From positions 1-64,000 of the IMG/VR virus record IMGVR_UViG_3300042308_000967: a stretch of DNA of 64,000 nucleotides, one strand, 5' to 3'. The notes under the pieces were generated by a model. That model did no database searches and was not told the DNA's origin. It was given only the letters and a program-made list of their open reading frames with translations. Numbering within the stretch: the stretch's first letter is position 1; each line of letters starts with the position of its first letter. The position numbers and the translations under genes were made by a program. Source of the stretch: a virus. Of the stretch, positions 14,452 to 21,946 are shown one piece after another.

Positions 14452-15111
14452 TTAATTAATTTGAATTCTATTTGCAGGATCAATTCCTCTTTTTTTCTGG
14501 TATCTTGTTAATGGTCCCGCAGTGCTTATGAAATTACTTATGGTGCATTTATATTTTTTGCTATTTGTTATATTTGCACCTTTTATTCCGTCTTCTCTCA
14601 TTTGTTCTTTTGTTCTATCAAAATATCCAATTTTTAGATCTTTTACTTTATAACCACCACTTCTTCCATCTAATATTTTTTGGTTTTTATTTCTAGCAAA
14701 AATTCCTTTTTTTAATTTTTTTACTTTTTCTCCGGATTTTTTTCTTGCTTTTTGTTTTTCTTCTTCAGTTATTCCGTATATTCCTTTTTTTAAATTTAGA
14801 CTATTAAATCCATTCTTTCTTTTTGTATCTAGTGAAAAATTTCCACCGCATCCTTCATTCAAACACCAAGGATCATTAAGAACTGGTTTTATCAATCTAT
14901 CCTCTACCTTTCTACATTTTTCATAACCCTCATCAGAGTAATCAAATATCTCTAATATCTGTTTCTTTGGAGTATAAAGTTCCCAACCCCATTTGTTTGT
15001 TTTAGGTGAACCCCAGTACTCTTGATTATAATATTTTTCTTTTTTACTTCCATAGTAATAATACGGAACTTCTTCAAAGGTAATCTTATACGTATAGATA
15101 CATGGTTTCAT
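14452..15111 (-). CDS. GIY-YIG-type homing endonuclease with basic repeats
   Basis: The 219-residue product starts with a divergent GIY-YIG domain: YTYKITFEEVPYYYYGSKKE (residues 6-25), a YWGSPKTN motif, and the catalytic Glu in CRKVEDRLIKP. The C-terminal half has repeated basic motifs (KKGIYG, KKGIFA, KIGYFDRT, about 20-25 residues apart) like the NUMOD3-type DNA-binding repeats of homing enzymes. It lies on the opposite strand between the gp26 frameshift extension and the tape-measure gene, which read rightward, so it is a mobile insertion. Its leader forms a large hairpin with an internal late promoter. Confidence 0.85.
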   Translation of the reverse strand: MKPCIYTYKITFEEVPYYYYGSKKEKYYNQEYWGSPKTNKWGWELYTPKKQILEIFDYSDEGYEKCRKVEDRLIKPVLNDPWCLNEGCGGNFSLDTKRKNGFNSLNLKKGIYGITEEEKQKARKKSGEKVKKLKKGIFARNKNQKILDGRSGGYKVKDLKIGYFDRTKEQMREDGIKGANITNSKKYKCTISNFISTAGPLTRYQKKRGIDPANRIQIN

Positions 15112-15123
15112 AATTCTACTCTA

Positions 15124-15188
15124 GATGTCTGCATTTATATTTATAAAATAGAGGGAATTTCACCCTCTTCCTGAAGTTTGCAGACATC
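15124..15188 (-). promoter_or_regulatory. inverted-repeat leader of the minus-strand endonuclease gene
   Basis: The outer arms GATGTCTGCA (15124-15133) and TGCAGACATC (15179-15188) are a perfect 10-base inverted repeat. In minus-strand order, between the arms lie a terminator-like hairpin AGAGGG/CCCTCT (15150-15168) and a late promoter TATAAATA just before the second arm. The ATG of the endonuclease follows 12 bases after that arm. Confidence 0.78.
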
Positions 15189-15211
15189 CAGGTATCGTTA
15201 TTTATGCTGTT

Positions 15212-15219
15212 GATAAATA
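15212..15219 (+). promoter_or_regulatory. late promoter GATAAATA for the tape-measure genes
   Basis: GATAAATA lies 38 bases before the ATG at 15258, in the inserted segment next to the duplicated frameshift-ORF end. It may compensate for the interruption of the operon. Confidence 0.5.
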
Positions 15220-15220
15220 T

Positions 15221-15268
15221 AATTATCTAGAAGAAGAAAAAGAAAAGCAGCAACAAAATGGGACCTGA
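15221..15268 (+). pseudogene. duplicated 3' end of the gp26 frameshift extension
   Basis: Bases 15221-15268 read NYLEEEKEKQQQNGT then stop, against NYLEEEKAKQQQQ then stop at the true end of the extension (14395-14436). The copy overlaps the ATG of the next gene by 11 bases, which was probably the original arrangement before the endonuclease gene entered. Confidence 0.8.
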
Positions 15269-17339
15269 CGAACTAGACGATCTACTGGCAAGTATTAGAG
15301 CGGAATCTAAAAGAGAATCCGCTTCAACTTTGTATGAAGGAACTGCAGAAGAGGATCTTGTAAACGAAGAAGTAGATGAAAGAGTTTTAACTTTACTTGG
15401 TCTTAATGAAGTTTTTGATATTGATTATGGAACTTATATCTCTCTTTTAAAAGAAAAATTAGTTGCGTCTAGAAATTTTGATAAAAAACTTTCCACTGAA
15501 GAAGATGAGTTATTAGTTGGAGAGTTTAAAAGAGTAAAAGGAAAAGTAGGTAAATTCAAATTAAAAAGAAAGAAAGTTACTTCGGATAATATTGGAGTAA
15601 CTGGTCCTATTCGTGTATCATCAGACAAGTTTTTATTGACTGGAAAGGCAATAGTTCCAGAAACTGCTCCAGCAGAAACTTCTAGTGACATCGTAGATAT
15701 TCAGAAAGCATTAGATAATATTCTAAAAAATCTTTCACTCCAAAATAAAGAAAAGAAAAAGGCGAGTGAAGATGAGAGAAAGAAGAGTGAAGATAGAAGA
15801 AGAAAAAAAAGAGAAGGTGATTTAGAAAAACCGCTTACACAACTAAAGGCACTTGCAAAGAAAATCATTGCACCCGCTCAAGGTATTCTTGATCGTATTT
15901 TCAGGTTTATTAAATTCACTTTACTTGGTTATGCTTTTAATCAGTTAATAAAATGGTTTAATGATCCTAAAAATGCTGACAAAATAAAAGTACTTGGTAG
16001 GTTTTTAAAGGATTGGTGGCCTTCATTACTTTCTGCTTATGTATTATTTGCAACTCCATTTGGTAAGTTCATACGTGGAACTCTTAAAATGTTAAGAGGA
16101 TTTATTCCTCAAATTGCAAGATTCATTGCGGCAAATCCAGTTTTGGTAGCAACTGCGGCAGCAGGAGTAGGTGCTTATGTAATATCTCAAAAAAATGAGT
16201 CATATAGAGAGGAACTTAAAAAAACCCAACCGTCTATTGTCACTCCAAAGGAAACTAAAGAAACTGGAAAGACGCCTGGAGTTCCTCAACTACAGCAAGA
16301 ACAAGTGTTCCAAAGAGGATTGGGTGGAGCATTTAAAGGTGGAGGTATTGTTCCTAGAATTAGAAAGTCTTTCTTTGGTGGTGGTTTAATCCAAAGAGAA
16401 ATAGATGCAAGAGATATTGCATTTGAAGGTGGTGGTGGAATTAGTGATGATACAGGTGTAAGAATTAAAGGTGCAGGTGTTGATACGCAACTGATTGCTG
16501 CAAGACCTGGTGAAGTCGTAATGTCAAAAGAAGCAGTTGACAAATATGGTGCAAACTTCTTCTTGGATCTAAACAAAAAAGGTGGTGGAACTGGTGTTCC
16601 AAGAATGGTAAACAATATTCAACTTGCTGCTGGAGGTGGATTAATTAAGAGAACAATTAAGTCCTATCAAGGTGGTGGAATGATTGGTTCTCTTGGTAGA
16701 GTTCTTCCTGGAACAGGAAGTGTTATGGCACCTAGAGGTATGAATCTTGGATATCAAAATAAGTTTTTAGGAATGAATGTTGGTGGAGTAAAAAATCTAC
16801 CACTCAATCAAACATATTCCCCAGATGCGGTCAAGAGATATAATGCAAATTCAAGTGCTCCAAGTTCTTTAGTTAAATTTGGAACTGGACCCCTTGCAGA
16901 AAGATCTGTAAGTATTCCAAAATCATCTTCATCTAAAAACTCTTTTGCAATACCACCAAGTAGTGTTTCTAGACCACCAATGTCAAAACCACCGACTGGT
17001 CTTAATTTGAATCTGAAGCAAAATATTCAAACCATTCGTGATGCTTCAAACAGACAAGAAAAGATGATGAGAGAACTTGGTGTTGAACCTGATGGATATG
17101 TAAATCTCCGTGGACAACCTCTTAATCTTGGTCCACAAAGTCGCTCTATGGCACCTCCAGGACCTCCTGTAATCTATACAAAGACAACTTATACAGTTCT
17201 TCCACCAATTAAAGCACCAACTAAGACGCCTGCAATTGCAAGAGGTTCTAAAATTCCAGAATTTTCAGTTTCAAGTGTCAATGATACACGCTCAAAAAAT
17301 GCTTCAATTTTAGGAATTGCTGATCTTATAGGAGCATAA
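15258..17339 (+). CDS. tape-measure-like tail protein, 693 aa
   Basis: A long structural protein. Residues 1-200 are charged coiled coil (KKKASEDERKKSEDRRRKKREGDLEK region near 165-190). Residues about 207-225 contain ILDRIFRFIKFTLLGYAFN, shared with the next protein, and 270-310 form a hydrophobic stretch (FIAANPVLVATAAAGVGAYV). The second half is Gly-rich with repeated GGG motifs and then Pro/Ser-rich. Such layouts are seen in tape-measure proteins, which set tail length and enter the host envelope. The T4 counterpart gp29 is not recognisable by sequence, so the call rests on layout and position after the chaperone-like frameshift pair. Confidence 0.6.
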   Translation: MGPDELDDLLASIRAESKRESASTLYEGTAEEDLVNEEVDERVLTLLGLNEVFDIDYGTYISLLKEKLVASRNFDKKLSTEEDELLVGEFKRVKGKVGKFKLKRKKVTSDNIGVTGPIRVSSDKFLLTGKAIVPETAPAETSSDIVDIQKALDNILKNLSLQNKEKKKASEDERKKSEDRRRKKREGDLEKPLTQLKALAKKIIAPAQGILDRIFRFIKFTLLGYAFNQLIKWFNDPKNADKIKVLGRFLKDWWPSLLSAYVLFATPFGKFIRGTLKMLRGFIPQIARFIAANPVLVATAAAGVGAYVISQKNESYREELKKTQPSIVTPKETKETGKTPGVPQLQQEQVFQRGLGGAFKGGGIVPRIRKSFFGGGLIQREIDARDIAFEGGGGISDDTGVRIKGAGVDTQLIAARPGEVVMSKEAVDKYGANFFLDLNKKGGGTGVPRMVNNIQLAAGGGLIKRTIKSYQGGGMIGSLGRVLPGTGSVMAPRGMNLGYQNKFLGMNVGGVKNLPLNQTYSPDAVKRYNANSSAPSSLVKFGTGPLAERSVSIPKSSSSKNSFAIPPSSVSRPPMSKPPTGLNLNLKQNIQTIRDASNRQEKMMRELGVEPDGYVNLRGQPLNLGPQSRSMAPPGPPVIYTKTTYTVLPPIKAPTKTPAIARGSKIPEFSVSSVNDTRSKNASILGIADLIGA

Positions 17340-17343
17340 TAAG

Positions 17344-20300
17344 ATGGCAACGATAGATTCTAGAAAACTATTACCATCAAGCACTAAAGGTAGTGCGATT
17401 GATAAACCAAAGTTTCTTGTTCCTATTAAAAATATTTCCACTAAAAAAATTAGTGGATCTGATTTAAAACCAATTGATAAAAAAACAGAAACTTCTGGAT
17501 CTCTTGTTGTTTTAAAGAAAAAGATTATCAAACTTGATAGTCTAATTCAAAATAATCTACTGATAGACCAAAAAGAAAGAACAAGAAAAAGAAAAGAAGA
17601 GGAAAGATCAAAGGTAGAAAAAAGAGAAGCAGATCTTGAAAAAGGAGTAAAGAAAAATAATGTAAGAATAAATTTAATTTCATCTATTCCTGGACAAAGT
17701 ATTCTTGATAAAATTAATCGTTTTATTGGATTTACTTTACTTGGTTATTTGTTCAACAAGTATGGAGAACTTCTTCCAAAACTTATGGAGTTTGGAAAGG
17801 TTCTAAAACCAGTTGCAGAGTTTGTTGAAAGTTTTGCTAAAAATCTTCTTAAAGGTGTAATTGATTTTGTTGAATTTGGTTATAAGGCATACGATAAGAC
17901 AAGAGATTTTGTTAAACAGATAGGCGGAGAAGGAGCACAAAAAACATTTGATGAGTTTTCAAAGCAGTTAAATCTTCTTTTGAATGGAGCTATAGCAGCT
18001 TCAATGTTGATTGCAAGTAGTAAACCCAAACCTACATCTACTGGTAGTGGTTCTTTCGGTGCAGGATACGCTTCAGGATATGCTGCTGGACTTTCTGCTA
18101 GTCGTGGAGGTAGACCTGGAGCTGGATTTAGAGATCCATCAAGATATCGTTCTCCTGGACAAGCAAGATCTGGCGGATTTGATCTGGAACAAACTAGAAG
18201 AATAAACACTCAAGCAAATAGTGCAGCACCAACTGGCCCAAAAGGACCTTTAGATAGGATTAGTCGTGGTATTAGAGGAGCGGGAGCACAACTTGAAACT
18301 GGAACTTTATTTAAAAGAGGTGCAGGACTTCAAAAATCTTTATATAATGCTCCAGGAAAAATAAAAAGTATATCATCAAAACTTGGTGGATTTGGTGGAA
18401 AGATATTTGGCAGAATTCCAATTATTGGTGGATTAATTAATTTTGCAATTAGTCTTGCTTTAGGTGAAGATCCCGGAAGAGCAGCGGCTAAAGCGGTTGG
18501 TTCTACTGCTGGCGCTGCCTTGGGGACATTTATTCCTGTTCCTGGTGTTGGAACTATTCTTGGTGGTATTCTTGGTGATATTGCCGGTGGAGCATTATAT
18601 GATACTCTAATTGGCAATAAACAAAAACCACAAGGTCGGGCAGAAGGTGGACAAGTAACTAGAGGCGGTCAATCGACAGTAGCACCTTCAAGAAGGATAA
18701 AAAAACCGGTAAGAAAAGCACCACCAAGAATTCAACCACAAAAAACACAACCAGGAAAAGATGTTGGTGGCAAATTAAAGATTGAAGAACTTTATGGTAA
18801 GGACGAACCAGGAAAGAGAAGTGCATTAAGAGCACTCCGAAAGAGTTCTGATGATGTTAAGAGGATGAAATCCATTAACGGACTTGCTGGTTCAATGTTT
18901 GGTGCTGGTATTGATATGGCACTTGGACAAAAGCCAGATAAAAATCTTTCAAAAAATCTTGGAAATATTTTTGGATCTGTGATTGCTTCTGCAGTTGATA
19001 TGGAACTTAATAACTCTCTTGGTGATATTTCTAAAACTATTGCGATGGCAAATGGTGGCGTAGTTCCTTCACGAGAGATTGGAAAGAGTTTGAGTATTGG
19101 TGAAAGAATAGGTAGTTTTATTTCAAGAGCACTTGCAGTTTCTATTGAGAGTTCCGCTTCAAAGATACTTCAGAATTTACGTAATGAAATGAATTTGGAA
19201 GGTGGTGCTCCTGGCACAACACCTTCCGACGGTGGACCTGGTGGTGGCGGTGGAGAAATTCCAGGCGATGCTCCACCAGAAGTTAAGGCAATGCTTGAAG
19301 CAATTTCTGCTGGGGAAGGAAGTTGGGATTCTGTAAATCCATCAACAACAGTACCTGGATTAAGTAATATGACAATTGCTGATGCTCGTAAGGCTGCAAT
19401 AGCAAAAGGTGTGGATCAACTTGGCGGATCTGGTGCGATGGGTAAGTGGCAGCAAATGCCGGCATTTATTCTTGAAAGAGCAAGAGATGTGGGGTTAGAT
19501 CCAAATAAAGATAAATTTAATCCAGAAAATCAAACCAAAATTGCTAGAATGTTGATGGCATCCGTTTATCCCGGAGGAGAATCACAATTAGTTAAAGATG
19601 CTCAGAGAGATCCAATGTCTGCTGCAGCAAAGTTGAGAGGAACATGGCCTTCTTTGCCTGGAGGAAGTCAAGCAAATACTAAAGAGAAGAAATTTAGAGA
19701 AAATTTTGCAAAAGCTTTGCAATCATACAAGTCTCCAAGTGCAGTTCTAACAAAAGGTTCTTTTGCATCAGTTCTTCCAAGAGGAAATCCACAATTTACT
19801 AGTGGTTTTGGTTCTAGATGGGGAAGAAACCATCAAGGTATTGATATTGGTGTTGATGCAAATTCTCCAGTTACTGCTCTACAGGATGGAAAGGTAGTTG
19901 CAATTTATAAAAACTTTGGAGGACATGGAGTAGGAATTGTTGTTCAGCATTCTGATGGAACTAAAATCGTTTATGGACACGTAAATGCAAATGTAAGAGA
20001 GGGAGATACAGTTAAAAAGGGACAAACAATAGCAACAGTTAAAGGTTGGTTTAACGCATATGGAAATAAAGATAATACGCACTTGCACCTAGAAAGATAT
20101 GTTGGTGGAGCTGCTACAGATCCAACAGGATATTTAAATTCACTATCTAAATCACAACCAGATACTCGTCCAGCATCCTCACCACCTTCTCAGGTTAGAA
20201 CTAAATTAACTAGAAGTAATCAGTGGGACCCTTCTAAGTCTGGACTTAAGTTTAATGAAAAAACTGGAATGTATGAAAAAGCATCACTTGCACCATCACA

Positions 20301-20412
20301 ATCCTCATCAGTTGCCTCTTTAAATAAATCTGGCATTTTAAAGGAGGATACATCCACAATGATTTACAATAATAATGCAGTTGCTATTCTTCCAATTGAA
20401 GTTACTGCGTAA
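17344..20412 (+). CDS. tail protein with muramidase-like and M23 peptidase domains, 1022 aa
   Basis: The N-terminus is a paralogue of the previous protein (ILDKINRFIGFTLLGYLFN at about residues 119-137, after a charged coiled coil). A hydrophobic Gly-rich region spans about 350-420. Residues about 645-785 resemble a phage muramidase/transglycosylase, with Glu in SAGEGSWD and the segment GSGAMGKWQQMPAFI. Residues about 815-920 are a LytM/M23 endopeptidase with zinc ligands in NHQGIDIG and HLHLER. The enzymes would cut host peptidoglycan during DNA entry. It takes the place of T4 gp5 lysozyme, or is a tape measure with lytic domains. Confidence 0.82.
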   Translation: MATIDSRKLLPSSTKGSAIDKPKFLVPIKNISTKKISGSDLKPIDKKTETSGSLVVLKKKIIKLDSLIQNNLLIDQKERTRKRKEEERSKVEKREADLEKGVKKNNVRINLISSIPGQSILDKINRFIGFTLLGYLFNKYGELLPKLMEFGKVLKPVAEFVESFAKNLLKGVIDFVEFGYKAYDKTRDFVKQIGGEGAQKTFDEFSKQLNLLLNGAIAASMLIASSKPKPTSTGSGSFGAGYASGYAAGLSASRGGRPGAGFRDPSRYRSPGQARSGGFDLEQTRRINTQANSAAPTGPKGPLDRISRGIRGAGAQLETGTLFKRGAGLQKSLYNAPGKIKSISSKLGGFGGKIFGRIPIIGGLINFAISLALGEDPGRAAAKAVGSTAGAALGTFIPVPGVGTILGGILGDIAGGALYDTLIGNKQKPQGRAEGGQVTRGGQSTVAPSRRIKKPVRKAPPRIQPQKTQPGKDVGGKLKIEELYGKDEPGKRSALRALRKSSDDVKRMKSINGLAGSMFGAGIDMALGQKPDKNLSKNLGNIFGSVIASAVDMELNNSLGDISKTIAMANGGVVPSREIGKSLSIGERIGSFISRALAVSIESSASKILQNLRNEMNLEGGAPGTTPSDGGPGGGGGEIPGDAPPEVKAMLEAISAGEGSWDSVNPSTTVPGLSNMTIADARKAAIAKGVDQLGGSGAMGKWQQMPAFILERARDVGLDPNKDKFNPENQTKIARMLMASVYPGGESQLVKDAQRDPMSAAAKLRGTWPSLPGGSQANTKEKKFRENFAKALQSYKSPSAVLTKGSFASVLPRGNPQFTSGFGSRWGRNHQGIDIGVDANSPVTALQDGKVVAIYKNFGGHGVGIVVQHSDGTKIVYGHVNANVREGDTVKKGQTIATVKGWFNAYGNKDNTHLHLERYVGGAATDPTGYLNSLSKSQPDTRPASSPPSQVRTKLTRSNQWDPSKSGLKFNEKTGMYEKASLAPSQSSSVASLNKSGILKEDTSTMIYNNNAVAILPIEVTA

Positions 20413-20436
20413 ATAGTAATACGGTAAATAAAAATT

Positions 20437-21717
20437 ATGTCAGGAAGTAAGGAAGCAGCAACAGCAAATCTATTTGAAATAATTTCTAACTCTGGTGGAT
20501 CATCTTTTGACGTAAGATCTGGTTCTCCAAGAATTGAGTACCGCGAGAGTATGATTGATGATACGATCAGACTTTCTGTTGCGATTGTTGATACTGGACA
20601 ATCTGGATTTTCTGCTGCAGAAGCATTGAAACTTCAAGGTGGAGAGAAAGTCAAATTTAAATATACTGATGGTTCTGGAAACTCTTTAGACTTTTCTAAT
20701 GGAGAATGGTTGCGTTTATCTCATAAAACTTTTGAAGTTAGATCTTTCAAATCTTCTAGTTTTATAGCGCAGATTGTAGCAAAAGAATTTTTAGATAATA
20801 AACTTTCGAAAAATAATGTTTTAAGATGTTATAAAGGAAAAATATCAGAGGCTGTTGAAAGTATTTTAAAGTATGATTTAAAAACTGATAAAAATTTATA
20901 TATTAGTGAAACTGTAAACACTATTTCTGATTGGGGATTAAGATTAAAACCATACGAAGTTATATTAGAACTTCAGCAAATTTCAATTCCAACGGTCAAA
21001 GGATCAAATGGAAAAACAGCAGGATTTTTCTTCTGGCAAACTGCAAAGGGATTTCATTTTAAGTCTGCTGATGAAATCTTTAATGGAAAACCAACTAAGA
21101 AATACATTTACAACTTTAAAGTAGACGATCAAATGCCAGTAGGTTATACTAATAAACTATTAGATTTCAAAGCAAAAAGAGTTATTGATGTGGAAAAGCA
21201 ACTTGATTATGGTACATATAGTACTGTTTCTGAATCTTTTAATCCAGCATCTCAAGAATATAAAAAAGATTCTCCTTTGGTCGCTGATGTTGATTCTAAA
21301 ATTTGGTCAGGAAAAGAACCACCAAATTATGGCGAATATTTTCAAAAACCATCTTCATATTTTGCAATGCCTGAATCAATAGGAAATGCATATGTAAATC
21401 CATCTGAAATAAATAACTTGCTTGAAAAATCAAAAGATCAAAACTTTAATGTAATGCAAACAATTCCGCAGGCAACGCAGAATTATAGGCAAAGATTGAA
21501 CTTTATGTATGAGGCTATAATACCGGGAGACTTTAGTTTGCACGCAGGTGATATTATTCAGTGTGATGTTCCTGAATTGTCTGATAAAACTACGCCAGTA
21601 AGAAGTCCCAAAGATAGTGGTATATATATGATATTAGAGTTATGTCATTACATATCTCCAACACAAACTTACACTGGATTAGTTTTAGTTAAAGATTCTT
21701 TTGGTGTAAAAGTTTAA
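20437..21717 (+). CDS. baseplate hub protein, gp27-like
   Basis: A 426-residue protein with the features of phage hub proteins of the gp27/gpD type: beta-barrel segments at the start (SPRIEYRESMIDDTIRLSVAIVDTG; residues about 27-51), FEVRSFKSSSFIAQIVAKEFL in the middle, and a C-terminal barrel with FSLHAGDIIQCDVPE and GIYMILELCHYISPTQTYTGLVLV, typical of the second tube-like domain. It lies between the tape-measure pair and a spike-like gene. Sequence similarity to T4 gp27 is not visible by eye, so the call is structural inference. Confidence 0.6.
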   Translation: MSGSKEAATANLFEIISNSGGSSFDVRSGSPRIEYRESMIDDTIRLSVAIVDTGQSGFSAAEALKLQGGEKVKFKYTDGSGNSLDFSNGEWLRLSHKTFEVRSFKSSSFIAQIVAKEFLDNKLSKNNVLRCYKGKISEAVESILKYDLKTDKNLYISETVNTISDWGLRLKPYEVILELQQISIPTVKGSNGKTAGFFFWQTAKGFHFKSADEIFNGKPTKKYIYNFKVDDQMPVGYTNKLLDFKAKRVIDVEKQLDYGTYSTVSESFNPASQEYKKDSPLVADVDSKIWSGKEPPNYGEYFQKPSSYFAMPESIGNAYVNPSEINNLLEKSKDQNFNVMQTIPQATQNYRQRLNFMYEAIIPGDFSLHAGDIIQCDVPELSDKTTPVRSPKDSGIYMILELCHYISPTQTYTGLVLVKDSFGVKV

Positions 21718-21728
21718 GGTAAACAACT

Positions 21729-21944
21729 ATGGAAAAATCACTCCAGCAACACATTAATGACGATCGTGATGAACTTGATAATCCAAATACAGGTAGTCAG
21801 CGCCGCCGTCATTTAGAAGATGAACTTGGTGCATTAGAGCAATATCAAGTAAATCATCCAGACGATGATCACGATCCGACATCATTAGAACTATATTGCG
21901 ATACGCATCCAGATGCTCTTGAATGTAGAGTCTACGAAGATTAA
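21729..21944 (+). CDS. small acidic tail-locus protein, 71 aa
   Basis: A 71-residue acidic protein: the N-terminal 45 residues are helical (LQQHINDDRDELDN, RRRHLEDELGALEQYQ), followed by a His/Asp-rich part (HPDDDHDPTSLELYCDTHPDALECRVYED) with two Cys. It lies between the hub-like gene and the 775-residue gene with short spacings on both sides, so it is co-expressed with tail proteins. It could be an assembly factor; no family recognised. Confidence 0.7.
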   Translation: MEKSLQQHINDDRDELDNPNTGSQRRRHLEDELGALEQYQVNHPDDDHDPTSLELYCDTHPDALECRVYED

Positions 21945-21946
21945 TA

